Shown here one piece after another: positions 1-11,272 of a stretch of 64,000 nucleotides of DNA. Position 1 is the first letter of the stretch. Every line of letters starts with the position of its first letter. The notes below the pieces were generated by a model. That model worked only from the letters and a program-made list of their open reading frames with translations, did not search any database and was not told the origin of the DNA. The stretch is from Pedinophyceae sp. YPF-701 (taxonomy: Eukaryota > Chlorophyta > Pedinophyceae). Position numbers and translations under genes: made by a program. The stretch lies in NCBI GenBank assembly GCA_916048055.1, contig CAJZHL010000028.1:620001-684000 (forward strand), in the 5' to 3' direction.

Positions 1-1216
1 CGCCCGCGTCTCCAGATCCCCGCTGTCCCACCGCCGCCGCAGCGTCGCGTGGTACGCCGACTGCCCGCCCCCGCCGGCGTCGCGGCACAGCACGAGATAC
101 AGCTGCGGCAGGTTGCGGACGTCGAGCGTTTCGAGCACGGGCCCGCCCGTGTCCTTGACGACCTGCCGCCCGAGGTCCGCGAACACCACGCCGCCGTAGG
201 CTTGCGAGACCGGGCCGGCGGGCGCCGGGGGCTCGGACGGGTCGTCGCGGCGGCGCTGGGAGAGGTCCGAGAGGCACGCGCGCGCGAGCGGGGCGCGGTC
301 CTTGAGGGGCACGGCGTCCTCGACTCCGTAGTAGCGCATGAGGCACGTGAGCGCGCCGAGGATGACCGCGGCGGACGAATTCAGGCCGCAGCGCCTGCAC
401 GCGTCGCCGTCGCGCGGGGGGCGCGCGGCCGGGTTCAGGGCGCCGCGGTGCGGCGAGGGCGGTGGCGGCGCGGGGCGCGTCGGTGGGCGGCGGCGGGGGC
501 GGACCGTGGGATGTTCGAGGTGAAGGAAAGAGCGAAGCTGGTTCCGTGGTTGTCGACAAGCTGAATGTTCTTGTCCTTGCAGTACGCGTGGAAGCCCTTG
601 CACGCCGCGAGCAGCATCGAGCGCCCTCCCTGGTAGCCCTGCGGTCGGGGGGCGCGGGGCCCGGCGCGCGGCTGGGACGACATGCAACATGCACATGTGT
701 GTGTGCCGTGGCGGATGCCCACACAGCCGGCGAGGCCCGGTGCGTCGTGATATGCTGGCTCGGCCGGCGGAGGATCTTGCTTCAGCGACGGAAATACGTG
801 AGGCGCCGTCGAATCACGACGGAAGCGCTGGAGGAGGTGCCAACGGAAGGGGAGGTGCTGCCGTAGCATGACACGCCAGGCTGGCCGCGCACCCGTTCCT
901 GGACGTTGTTTGCCAGGTCGTCGAGGTTCAAGAATCCCTCCTCCTCTTCGGGCACGTACAGTTGCAGCGTCGGCGAGGCTGCCAGCGACACTTCGGCCCA
1001 ATAGGCTTGCAGGGTGAGCGAGACGTGAGAGCCATGGTACCCGTCGCTCGGGTCGCCGAGGAGCATCACGCGCGCTGGAACCACCTCCATGATCGGCGGA
1101 AACGGCTGGTCCGCGTCCGTCCAGTCCCCGTGAGAGCTCGCACCTGCGACGCGACGGCAGAAGGCCTCGGTGAGAAGTTGGCGCCGAGGCCTTCTCCAAG
1201 GCCCGAAATATGCCAT
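1..1216 (-). CDS. GLCAK: Glucuronokinase (GHMP kinase), 3' end beyond window
   Basis: Phosphorylates D-glucuronate to glucuronate-1-phosphate for UDP-glucuronate synthesis in the inositol-oxygenation route, probably in the cytosol. Three exons are visible: 1216-893, 638-505 and 394 to the window edge, with phases that close. The start is the ATG at 1216. The N-terminal strand PARVMLLGDPSDGYHG matches the family's ARIGFLGNPSD block. The second exon carries CKGFHAYCKDKNIQL, and the third carries the GHMP phosphate-binding loop as GLNSSAAVI. A following block ending in QAYGGVVFADL matches the plant enzyme. The gene is cut off by the left edge, so the C-terminal GHMP domain is not seen. Homology to plant glucuronokinases is recalled from memory, not searched. 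Galactokinase or arabinokinase is less likely because of the GDPSDGYHG wording. Confidence 0.88.
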
Positions 1217-1891
1217 GAAACTGGTCGCTCGTGGATCAACATGAGCGTTCGTTGCGAGAAATGCCGCGAAACAGCGAGAAAAACCACGTCAGGCCGGCTT
1301 CCGCGCGCACCCAGCTCGTCGAGACGCGTGCTCTCCCTCTGGCTCGTGCTGAGGTCGTCTGACTGGCAGCTGTTCAGCCCGCGGGCGAAGGCCATCGCCA
1401 TGAGACCGCCGAGCTCGTTCATGGTGTCGCGCGCCGTCCCGCCGCCTCTCGCGCTCACCACACCACCACTGTCGGGGCCTCCGAGTCCGCAATCGTCGAA
1501 CCGTGTCGTCTGACGCGCTCTCGCTGCACCAATCCCGACTGCCGCGGCCCCGCAGCGCCGCGTCGCAACCAGCCAGGTGACGGGAAATCACACGGAAGAC
1601 AGGGGAATAGGACCCCCCCCCACCAGCCGCACACAGACCTGGCCCCGCGCGTGGCTACATAAAGCGCCGTGTCGTCACCAGGCAGACGCGTCCGCGCCGG
1701 CAGCGCGCGCGATGCAGTGCGAACAAGCCCCCCCCCGCTTTGAAACACGCCGCGCCTGACGCCGGGCGTCCGGCCCCGCGCAGAAGCAGGCTTCTGGTCG
1801 CTCGCACTGCTGGCGCCGTCGGACGCGCGAAAGGCGCGCGAGGCGTCATGTCACACGCGCGCAACAACATCAGTTCGCCGTCGGATCATCG
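1217..1891. other. Intergenic, upstream of glucuronokinase
   Basis: This is the 5' flank of the glucuronokinase gene and the 3' flank of the small membrane-protein gene, both on the minus strand. It is GC-rich with a C run near 1612-1621. I see no RNA gene, repeat or convincing coding frame. Confidence 0.5.
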
Positions 1892-2687
1892 TCATCGCCG
1901 CACGATGGTGCGGGCCTTGATGCTCTCCGGCTCGTCGATGCGGCCCGAGATCGCCTCTACGTACCGCTGCTTGCTCGACTCCGAGTCCGGGTCTTTCAGG
2001 TCGTCCAGCAGAGCCTGCGTAGTAGTTCACAACACACACACATACATATGACAGTCTCGGCGCCGAGCGGCGGTCGGGAACGCGGCGGGACCGGCCAGCG
2101 CGTAGCACGGCGCGCGCGGCGCACGCGTGCGCGGTGGAGGGTGGTTGGCGGGCCGCACCTGGAGGCGGTCTCGCTGCACCTGGTTCCACATCGAGCGGTT
2201 TCCGTATCCTGGGGTGTCGTCGATGGTCTTCTGGATGCGCCGCTGCTTCTCCATGGCCCACTTGTCCTGCGCGCGGCCCCAAACGCTCAGGACGCGGGTT
2301 GTTCGGGGCCCAGCAACGGGACAGGGCAGGCCGGCGAGAATCTCCGCGAAATTCAACGCTTCCAGGGCGCTCCGGCGCCGTTTTTCCATAGTTTTAGATT
2401 GAAACGATAGATGAGGCGCTGAAAACGAGCGCGGTGGGGCGTGCTTCGCGTCTCGCGGCCGGCGTGCTTGTGAGGTTTTCCTGCCGCGTGGGCGTGCTTG
2501 CCTGCGTAGAGTCGCCCTGGCCGTCCACGAACACCTCCGGGTTGGTGTACAGCATCATCGCCATGGCACCTGCGACGGGGAGGCCCATCCACAGCATCGC
2601 GGTCGTGTAGAAGGACGCGCGCGACCGCTTGGTCTTTGCCACCACGCGCTGCCACCCCTCATTCTGAAACAGCCACTGGTGCCACAT
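1892..2687 (-). CDS. Small single-pass membrane protein, unknown function
   Basis: Not recognised. The model has three exons (2687-2502, 2266-2159, 2014-1892), all in phase 0, giving about 137 residues. The start ATG opens MWHQWLFQNEGWQRVV. One hydrophobic helix follows at about residues 30-47 (TAMLWMGLPVAGAMAMML). After it comes a charged soluble tail with DDTPGYGNRSMWNQ and an acidic Asp/Glu-Ser stretch, ending RTIVRR. The short N-terminus, single helix and charged tail resemble accessory subunits of organellar membrane complexes, but that is inference. Intron 1 fits best with a GC donor (CAG|GCAAGC); a GT donor inside the preceding NPEVF codons is an in-phase alternative. The gene is divergent from CYP38 across about 900 bp. 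Confidence 0.6.
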
Positions 2688-3595
2688 CGCGGCGCCGCTG
2701 TGCCCGCTGGCCGACCCAGGCGTCGCGCCGCGTCGCGAGGCGTCCCGGTTCGGCCCCTACGCGCGGTCTAGGGAACCAAAGAGTGGAAAACAAGAGCAGA
2801 AAAGGCTCTCTTTGATAGATGAAGCGCAAAACGTTGGAATTTCGTAATGGGCTCAACGAGGGCGAACAGCGTGAACTCGAGCGCGCGCGTGGCGACGGCT
2901 TCGAGGCCCGCGGGGCCGCGCGCGGCCGCCCGACTGGCCTTGAGGCCTCGGCGTCGGTTCTACCGGGCGCCGGCTCGACGCGGATGGATGACGGGGAGCC
3001 GCGGGCAGCGTCGCCGACTTCCACACTTGAGCATTCGACAGGGACGGAGAGAATGGGATTCGCGACGCAAATGAAGACGCCGGCCGTCGGTGCCGGGGCC
3101 CGGGGCGTCGCCCGCGCCTCCCGCCCGCGGTGCGCCAGCGTTCGGTGCTCCGCGAACGAGGCAAGTAAATACGCCAAACTCCCGCGCCCACCCGAACGCG
3201 CATGCGGAGGCTCCTGCGCCACCCTACCACGCCTCAGGGCCTTCTCACCAGCTGTTGGCTGGCCATCGCCCGCTCTCGTGTCCCCGCGACCCCGCGCCCG
3301 CAACGCCGCGCGATGCGATCCTCGTGCTCTGCGCGTGCCATCCGTGGCCCACGCGGATCCCTGACCCCTCTCCGCGACCCCACACCGGCTCTTATCCCGC
3401 TTTGCTCTGCCTGGTTCATGCCAGTCGACTCTCCGCGACCACCTCGCGGCACGATGCCGCCATCGTGCGCGCCCCGCCGCGGAGCGCAGTGCCACTGTAC
3501 CCGGCCGTGGTACACCTCGGCTCCAAAGACGCACGCTCGCGTCCGAAGAGCCCGTTCCTTGAGTTGTTGTAGCTCGGTCTCCGCTATGATAAACA
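2688..3595. other. Divergent intergenic region before CYP38
   Basis: About 0.9 kb lies between the starts of two divergent genes (minus at 2687, plus at 3596), so it should hold both promoters. Open frames here are GC-driven and resemble nothing I know. I see no clear TATA box or repeat. Confidence 0.5.
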
Positions 3596-5207
3596 ATGGC
3601 GCCAGACTTCTGTCCTGACCCCCTGACACGCTGCTGCGTTCACGAAGCAGCCTGCACACGGAGCACTCGACCCGCCGCGCTCCCAACCACGGCCCCGCGG
3701 CCTCGTCTCAGCACGCTTCGTCGCAACCTAGCATCCGAGCCGGAACACTCGCGCGCCCACCTTCTCTCGGCCCCCTCGGAACCCTTCTCCCGCACCCCGT
3801 CTTCCGCGCAGAGCCCGATCTCGAAGGCGTCCGAGGCAGTGCGCAAGGTGGGCTTCGCCCTCGCTGCCGCCGCGGCGCTCAACCTCCCGCTGTCGGCGCT
3901 GCCGCCGGCGATGATGCCGCAAGCCGACGCGGCGCTGAGCGCGGGCGTCACGAACGCCAAGGCCATCCTGCGCAACGCCCTCCCCATCAAGAACAAGCCC
4001 ATTCGCCAGATCCAGTATGAGCTCGAGTCCATCTCCGAGGCCCTCCGCATCCCCGGCAGCAAGTCCATCGGCCCCATCCGCAAGTGCGTCCCCGCCCCGC
4101 CCGCCGCCCCGCGCCCCCAGCGCCGGCACGCAGCGCATCGCACGCAGCAGCGCGGCGACGCGGGTGTCTGACCGGTTCGCCGGCGTTGCGTGCGCGCGCA
4201 GGTCGGTGAACAAGGTCGAGACGATCCTGAAGAAGCAGCGCAAGGAGATCGAGGCGTCGCTGGCGGACAGGGACGCCGGTCTCGCGGCGATCGCGGCGCT
4301 TGAGGCGTCGCTCAAGGAGTTCGACGGCGTCATCGAGCGGGAGGACAAGCAGGAGGTGCCGATCGCGCAGCAGAAGTGCCTGGCGAGCGTGGGCGACATC
4401 GAGCAGGCCATGGTCGCCGGGTTCCCGTACGAGGTGCCCTCGGACTACGACAACCTGCCGCAGCTCAAGGGGCGCGCGGAGATGGAGATGAAGGTCAAGT
4501 TCAAGACGCCCCGGCGCGACGCGACGACGGGCGGGACGATGAAGATCGTCGTGGACGGGTACAGCGCGCCGGTGAGCGCGGGCGCGTTCGTGGACCTCGT
4601 GGCGCGCAAGTTCTACGACGGCATGGAGATCCAGCGCGCGGACGGGTTCGTGGTGCAGTGGGGCGACCCGGACGGCCCGGCCGAGGGCTTCGTGGAGCCG
4701 GAGAGCAAGGAGATTCGCCGCGTGCCGTTTGAGCTGTTGATCCGGGGGGAGAAGACGCCGACGTACGAGCTGACGCTGGAGGACCTGGGGCGCGCGGACG
4801 GGCGCACGGAGCCGGTGCTGCCGTTCAGCGCGTACGGCACGCTCGCGATGGCGCGCGCGGAGTTCGACAACAACAGCGCGTCGAGCCAGGTGTTTGCGCT
4901 GCTCAAGGAGTCGGAGCTGACGCCCACGGGCGCCAACCTGCTCGACGGGCGCTACGCCGTGTTCGGGTACATCGTCGAGAACAGCGACATGCTCGTCGAC
5001 ACCAAGGTCGGCGACCTGATCGAAAACATCACCATCACTAGCGGGCTGGAGAACCTTATCAACTCGGCCGTGACCAAGAAGGCCGCCGCCGCCCCGGCGC
5101 CCGCGCCGGCGCCCGAGCCGGCGCCCGAGCCGGAGGCGGCCCCGGCGGAGGCGGCCCCGGCGGAGGCGGCCCCGGCGGAGGCGGAGCCCGCGCCGGCAGC
5201 GGAGTAA
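3596..5207 (+). CDS. CYP38: Thylakoid-lumen cyclophilin-type protein CYP38/TLP40
   Basis: A lumenal immunophilin needed for photosystem II assembly and repair in plants. Two exons (3596-4083, 4202-5207) join in phase to give about 497 residues; the family norm is near 440. The ATG at 3596 has a good context. The N-terminus is a bipartite transit sequence: a basic Ser/Arg-rich part, then a hydrophobic stretch AVRKVGFALAAAAALNLPLS ending near QADA, the expected lumenal cleavage. The helical N-terminal domain carries ESISEALRIPGSKSIGPIRK. The cyclophilin-like beta-barrel follows, with YSAPVSAGAFVDLVARKFYD. The C-terminus ends in an added Ala/Pro/Glu tail encoded by short DNA repeats, which accounts for much of the extra length. 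The gene is convergent with its right-hand neighbour, 107 bp away. Confidence 0.93.
5136..5180 (+). repeat. Three tandem 15-bp units in CYP38 C-terminus
   Basis: The unit GCGGCCCCGGCGGAG is repeated three times without mismatch and encodes AAPAE each time. It lies in the disordered Ala/Pro/Glu tail of CYP38 and is a likely site of length variation by slippage. Confidence 0.9.
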
Positions 5208-5314
5208 GCAAGCAGGGGGGGGTGTTGTGAGTCGGACGTGTACGTGGGCGCCGGTGCAGGTCGGCGGTCGGCTCACTCAGCGTCTCGTGCGTCATGCTGC
5301 GGGCGGGGGTGTCC

Positions 5315-6269
5315 TCAGAGGACCCCCGCCTGACGCAAAAAGTCCCCCACGATCTTCGTCAGGGCGGCCGCGCTCTCTCCGCGCCGCGCCCACGCGCCTC
5401 GCCCGACCCCTGCGGGCGCTTCGACCACGCGCGAAGCCGCGTGCCGCCCGTCCCCGTGCGACGCCAGCGCCGACTCCCCCCCTCCGCGCTCAACCCCCCC
5501 CTCACCGCCCTCTCCCCGCACCACGATCAGCGTCGGCCGCCGCGCCCCCTTCCCCGCACCGCCCTCCGGCACGGCGAGCAGCCGCTCGGGCAGCACCGCG
5601 CAGAACGCGTCCACCAGCTCCGCCCCCGCCGCGCCGACCGTTGCCGCGGCGAGCGCCGCGTACTCCCCCGACCAGCCCATCCCCACGACCGCCACACGCG
5701 TCGCGCCTCCCCAGCGCAAGTTCTGCGCGACCCCGAGCGCGTCCCGGACGACCCGTTCCGGCTCGTGGCTGTCCCACCACTGCTGGAAAGACGCGTGCAG
5801 CGCCAGGAAGGCGTCCGCGACGACCTCGTCGATCACGTTGCCGCGCTGCACGTCCGGCACCGCGACGAGGCAGCTGTACTGCGCCGCCAAGTCGTCCGCC
5901 AGCCGCCGCGCCCACGGGTCCCGCCACCCAAACACGTCCTGCGCGTGGTGGTGACCGTGCGCGGTGTCAGGTGCGTCGTGGAGCCGCGCTCGCGGCGCAG
6001 GCGCCGCAAAAGGGGCGTACGAGGTGGTATCTTGCACGGGGACGGCGGGCCTCGACGTTCGGGCGGCGCAGGCGGCGCACCGGCAACAAAACGACCGCTG
6101 CCGTAGGCTTCCCCTCCGGCCCGGCCTGCGGCTCCCCTGCGATATAGCCGCCGATGCACGTCCCTTCTGCGTTGACCTCGAACCCTACCGACCTTCCCTT
6201 CGCCTCGAACCCCTCCGGCGGCGCCGGCACGGCAGAGCACCACGGCTCTGGAACAGGCGCGCCAGCCAT
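5315..6269 (-). CDS. Dienelactone-hydrolase-like protein lacking catalytic triad
   Basis: An alpha/beta-hydrolase fold of the dienelactone hydrolase family. Two exons (6269-6081, 5938-5315) join in phase 0 to give about 270 residues, the usual size. The diagnostic strand-turn AVVLLPDVFGWRDPWARRLA and the following AVPDVQRGN are clear. The nucleophile loop, normally GFCWGG, reads GMGWSG, so the catalytic cysteine is glycine. The acid loop reads RGEGGEGG with no aspartate. The usual GHGF histidine position reads GRGA. All three catalytic positions therefore look lost, suggesting a binding or structural role; the displaced serine in GWSG might still act. The ATG at 6269 is the nearest start, but the frame stays open upstream and could add an organelle-targeting peptide. 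Confidence 0.78.
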
Positions 6270-6948
6270 CCCGCGACTCCCCCCGCGAACGACCCAACGC
6301 GCTTCGTCTGTGGCCTCCCGCCTGCAGCCCCGGCTCTGCGCCAGCGAACAAACACGCCCCCGCCTCGTCGTCCGCGCGGCTGCCTCCAAGTCAGACCTGG
6401 GGAAACAAGAGGTCCCACCGGCACTGTGCCCGCGCACTGCGCTCTGTGGCGCCGCGGCCGTCGCGCTCGCGGCACTCCGTTGCCTCGTTGCAAGCGACCG
6501 CGACCCTCTGGCGGCCTGACAGCGCTCCAGAGGCCCCGGGGACCGCGAAAGCCCACCACGGGCTGGCTCGGGCGAATTACGCAGCATGTTGCCGCGAGCG
6601 GGAGGCATGGCCGGCAGGGCGGGGCTGCTCGGGCTCGCGTCGCTCGGTCCGGAGGCCGCGGCGCTGTGGCGCCTGGCATCGGGCGGCGCGGTGGCGCAGG
6701 TGCGGAGCGCGACGTGTGCTTGAGAGGGTGGGGCGGGACGTTGCGGTCCTCGAGCGTGCGACGCGCACGCCGACCGCGAGTTCGGCGGCAGGCGGATCTT
6801 CGTGTTGTGGGGGCGAGCCGGCGTCGCGGGCGCGGTGTCGACGCGCTGCGTTTCCGCGCGAGTAGAGGGCTTTCGACGTGTCGCTCGAACGCCCGCGCAA
6901 CGGCGCCTTGCCTGACTTTGCGCGCACGAACCGGTTGAGATCGTGCAG
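6270..6948. other. Divergent region between DLH-like gene and ClpX
   Basis: About 0.7 kb between divergent starts. The left third is open in frame with the DLH-like protein and Arg/Ser/Ala-rich, so it may encode an N-terminal targeting extension of that gene. The rest shows no recognisable feature. Confidence 0.5.
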
Positions 6949-9760
6949 ATGAATCGCTCCATCCGCGAGGGATGGACCGTCGCGTCCAGCAACGGGAGCT
7001 GGGCACGATCATTTTGCGCGACCTCGGGCGCGGGTCGTCCGCCCGCTGGGAAGCCCCTCTGCCCCTGCTGCAATCACCCCCTCACGTACGCGCCAGTGAA
7101 CGGCCACCAGGTACGCGCTCGCTCCCCGTGACCGCTCCTTTCGCGCGCGCTCAGCGCAAATCCCCCTTCCAACGCGCCTCCCGTCCTAGGGCTCTGCCCG
7201 CCGTAACCCGCGGCCCCCGCCAGTGCACCGCCACGATCCACCCACGGAGCTCTCCAATCCGCCGCCGCGCGCCCATCAACCGCCGCGACGGCGGCGGCAT
7301 CCTCGGAGTCGTCCCAGCACCTCGCACAGGGATTTCCGGGTCCACGCCGCACAGCCAGAGGCTCTGCCGGCCGCGCGCGCCGCACGGCCCGACCGCACCC
7401 GATCTGCGCCGCCGCCGCGACGCACGTCACGGCGCAGCGCGCGCTCGCGCGGCGCGGTGCTTCGGTCCCTGGTCACCACACACTGTTGCTTCGTGTGGCC
7501 CGTGCAGGCCTCTGAGGACTCGAGCGGCCGGCGGTTCGTCCTCTGGTGCACGAACTGTCGGTCCGGACACCGGCCCGAGGACGCGCACATGCTCGAGACG
7601 TCGAACACGCGTCCGCCCAAGGCGCAACCACCTCCGCTGCCGGCGCGCCAGCCTCTCCGCATCACCCTGACGTCGGTGCGCCCCCCACGCCGCTCGATTC
7701 TGCGCGCCGAGCTCGCGGCGCGGCCGCTCTCGCGGCCCGGGACGCCTCGGCCGGCATCGACCGCGACGCGTCGCGAAGGCGAGCTTCGCAGTCCTCGAAC
7801 GCCAACTGTTCGTTCCGATCTGACATCAAGGGCGTTCCGCGGCGCTCGCAGGCCCCGCCGAACGTCGGCTCGCCGTACGACAACGCCTGGGGCCCGCTCG
7901 ACACGAGCGCGAACCCGGGCGCGGGCACCGACGTGCACTCGTCGTTTGGCGGCTCTGGGGCGCCCGGGCGCGGCGACGGCGAGCGCCGCCAGGGCGCGTT
8001 CCTGTCCGAGTGGGCGCGGCGGACCCCGCGCGAGATCGTCGCCAAGCTCGACGAGGTCGTCGTCGGCCAGGAAACCGCCAAGGAGCTCGTCGCCGTGGCT
8101 GTGTACAACCACTTTAAGAGAATGGCCAAATCGGCGAGCGCACGCAACGACGCGAACGACTCGGGCCTGCCGGAGGGCAGCGAGGCCGCGATGCTCCACC
8201 AGGCCGCCGCGCTGGCCGCCCAGGCGCGCGTGCGGCCCACGGGGCAGCCGGACGGGCCGACGTCGCCGTCGTCGCACGCGGGCGGCCCCGGGCACGGGCG
8301 GAACGGGCACGGCGCGCCCGGACACAACCCCGCGATGAGACCGCTGCACCCCGGATGGGCGACCGTGCCGCTGGGCGTCCCGCCGCGCGAGCAGGGCAAC
8401 GGCGACGGACGCGAGTCTGGCGGCCACGTGCGGCCCGACATGGTCGCGCCGCCGTACCCGGACCTCGGCGGAGGGTCCCGGCCGCAGAACAGCGGCCCGT
8501 ACGGCGCGCAGCGCGAGGAGGACGGCGCGCGGACTGCCCGCGGGGAGAAGCGACTTGCCGGGAGCGACAGCGAGGAGGTGCAACTGGCGAAGAGCAACGT
8601 GGCGCTGCTGGGCCCGACGGCGTCCGGGAAGACGCTGCTGGTTTCGGAGGTGGCCAAGCTCGTGAACGTGCCGTTCGCGTCGGCGGACGCCACCGGGATG
8701 ACGCAGGCGGGCTACGTCGGCGAGGACGTCGAGAGCGTCCTGCAGAAGCTCCTCGTGGTGCGTCCGCGACGCCCGCCCCCCGCCGCGCGCCGGCAACGCG
8801 CGTGCGTGCCTCCGGGCTGATCCGCGCGGCAACCTCACCGCGCCGCGCCTGTTTTGTTGTGTTTCGTTGCAGGCCGCGGACGGCAACCTCGCGGCGGCGG
8901 AAATGGGCATCGTCTACATCGACGAGATCGACAAGATCCGCCGGAAGCCCGACCACCACGGCCGCGACGTCGCGGGCGAGGGCGTGCAGCAGGCGCTCCT
9001 CAAGATGCTGGAGGGCACCGTCGTCGACGTGCCGGAGCGCAAGAAGGGCCACGGCGGCGGCGGCGGGCGCGTCTCGATCGACACGTCCAACATCCTCTTC
9101 GTCGTCTCCGGCGCGTTCTGCGGGATCGAGCGCGTCATCGAGAGGCGCGTGTCGGACAAGGCGCCGCACCTGGGCTTCAACGCGAGCCCGCGCGAGTCCC
9201 GGACGGGCGCCGAGGGGCAGGCCCGGCGCGACAGCATGCTGCAGCGCGTCGAGCACACCGATCTGGTGCAGTTCGGGCTCATTCCGGAGCTCGCGGGGCG
9301 CCTGCCGGTGCTGGTGCCGCTGAAGAAGCTGACGGAGGAGGACCTGGTGCGCGTGCTGACGGAGCCGCGGAACGCGCTGTGCAAGCAGTACCGGCAGCTG
9401 CTGTCGATGGAGGGCGCGGAGATCTTCTTCACGAACGCGGGCCTGCGCGCGATCGCGCGCGTCGCGGACCGCAAGGGCACCGGCGCGCGCTCGCTGCGGT
9501 CGATCCTCGAGCGCGCGCTGCACCGCGCGATGTTCGAGGTGCCGTCGATCCGCGGCCGCGAGGAGTTCATCGGGGTGCTGCTCGACGAGGGGGACGTGGA
9601 ACAGGGCACCGGTGCACGTATCGTGGTGGACCGGGGGGAGTGGGACGCCGCGCTGCAGGCCGCGGGGCCGGGCGGGTTCCCCGCGGCGTCGAGCTCGGAG
9701 GACGAGAAGGCGCAGGGCGCGACGAGCGGCCAGAAGAGGGCCTCTGTGGGCGACTCGTAA
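6949..9760 (+). CDS. CLPX: Organellar Clp protease ATPase subunit ClpX
   Basis: AAA+ unfoldase that feeds proteins to ClpP, in eukaryotes mainly in mitochondria. Four exons (6949-7110, 7508-7675, 7852-8757, 8873-9760) are all in phase 0, giving 707 residues. The zinc-binding domain is split over exons 1 and 2: C38/C41 (CPCC) and C68/C71 (CTNC), as in plant ClpX. Exon 3 carries [20 protein letters not shown], Walker A GPTASGKT (about 364) and the pore loop GYVGED. Exon 4 opens with Walker [10 protein letters not shown] (about 429) and has the LGF loop for ClpP docking and sensor-2 GARSLRS. A His/Gly/Pro-rich insertion of about 150 residues separates the first helix pair from Walker A, much longer than in human or Arabidopsis ClpX. 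The first exon is the least certain and targeting residues may lie further upstream. Confidence 0.93.
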
Positions 9761-10178
9761 GCATCTGATTGCTGCGCACGTGTTCGACGCACGCGCGCGA
9801 TGGCCTCACGCCGGGGACGGGTCTTATCGTATAGTGGAGAGAGTACCGTCCACGGCTGAACGCTGGTCCTGGCGCGCCTGGACCCCTCTGCACCGCCCCA
9901 GTCTCTCTGTCCCTTGTATTGAGAGGTGCTGCGTGTATATAACTTCGAGGTGGGCGGGGCGCGAACAGGACTCGTGCCCGGAGTGTGACACTCCCGAACA
10001 TAAGCGCCGCCCCGCTCTCAGCCGCTTCGAAGTCAATCAACAACAGACATCAATATAGTACTGCTATCTGATGGCTGAATCAGCGCCCGCCCCGTTCCCC
10101 CAGTCGCTGCGGCGCTCAGCAGACACGGCCGCCTGAACGTCCATCACACGCCCTGTCAGCCTCAAAGTCTCCGGCCCC
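9761..10178. other. Convergent 3' flanks of ClpX and nitroreductase
   Basis: About 0.4 kb between two convergent stop codons. It includes AT-richer patches near 9935-9945 and 10040-10080, unusual for this window and plausible as 3' processing signals. No other feature is visible. Confidence 0.5.
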
Positions 10179-11191
10179 TCAGAGCAGCTTCATGAGCTCC
10201 GGCAACGGCCTCCGCAACTGCGCACCTTTCCGGTACGGCACCATGCAGTCCTCCGCAGGGTACCCCACGGGAATCACCATGTACGGCCGCTCCGTGACCG
10301 GCCGGTCCAGCGCAGCGCGCACGGCGTCCTCTACGCCGTCGGGGCTCACGGTCAGGAACCCGAGGTTTGCGTTGTGCAGCGCGACGGCCAGGACGCCGAT
10401 GGCGACGCCGACCGACCGCCGGACGCCCTCGCACGCGTCCGCGGGCCCGCTCTCCATCACCACGATGACGTACGGCGCCTCCTCGATGTACGGCATGAAC
10501 TCATCGGCGCCCAGCCCCTGCGCAGCACATGCAGGAGGAATCAACACCGGATCTGTCGCTTGCGCGTCACCCGCGCCGCGAATTTACGGCACGACGAACC
10601 GGTGAAGGTGGCTCGCACCTCGGCGTTCCCGTCCGGCGCGACGCCCCCCGCGCCCGACGCCACAGCGACGCACTTCCCACACTCCCCCCCCCCGTCCTGG
10701 ACGGAGCTCTCCAGCGCCGCGCGCAGGCGGCTCTTCACGGCCGCGTCCGCGACGACCACGAACGTCCACGGCTGCCCGTGCATCGCGCTCGGCGCCGTCC
10801 CCGCCGCGCGAATGCAGTTGTAAATGACCTCCAGCTGCACCTCGTCCCGAGAGAACTTCCGCACGGACCGGCGCGTCGAGAGCAGCTGGTACATGCCCCG
10901 CGCGCGGATGTTCTGCTCGAGGTTCGAGATGCGGTCGAACTGGTACCGCACCAGGCGCTCCCCGCGCTCGTTGGCGGGGGACTCAGTGTCCGAGTCCGAC
11001 TCCGAGTCCGACTCGCCGTCGCTCATGGACGCGAGGTCCTGGAAGGCGCGGAACGGGATCCAGAAGAGGCGGTTGAGCTCGAGGTACTCGCGGAACGACG
11101 GCGCTGGCTGGTTCGAGGCCCGCTTCCCACTCTCAGACTGCAGGGGGCATCGAGGGCCTGAAAGCGCGGCGGATCGGACGATAGCGCGCAT
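10179..11191 (-). CDS. Nitroreductase, iodotyrosine-deiodinase-like
   Basis: FMN-dependent oxidoreductase fold. Two exons (11191-10619, 10517-10179) join in phase 0 to give 303 residues. The N-terminal FMN motif reads RRSVRKFS followed by AAGTAPSAMHGQPWTFVVV, close to the IYD subgroup (AAGTAPSG..QPW). The second exon has IEEAPYVIVV, SVGVAIGVLAVALHNANLG and the FMN-binding ERPYMVIPVGYPAED. Before the catalytic domain there is a helix (FREYLELNRLFWIPFRAF) and a Ser-Asp/Glu run, SDGESDSESDSDTES, possibly a casein-kinase-type acidic linker. The substrate is unknown; halogenated tyrosine is an analogy only, and plants use related enzymes on quinones and nitroaromatics. The start lies 81 bp downstream of the stop of the membrane-protein gene on the same strand. 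Confidence 0.85.
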
Positions 11192-11272
11192 CGCGTGGGT
11201 CCTCCACGTACGCAGTAGCAGCGCGTGCCATCACGGGCCGACAGAGCGCTGCGGGCGTCGTCGATTCCGCAA

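Noticed and set aside
5300-5332. GGTGTCCTCAGAGGACCCC as a transcription terminator hairpin
   Set aside because: The dyad has a one-base centre and overlaps the DLH-like stop codon, so it cannot form a normal RNA hairpin loop. Bacterial-type terminators are not expected here.
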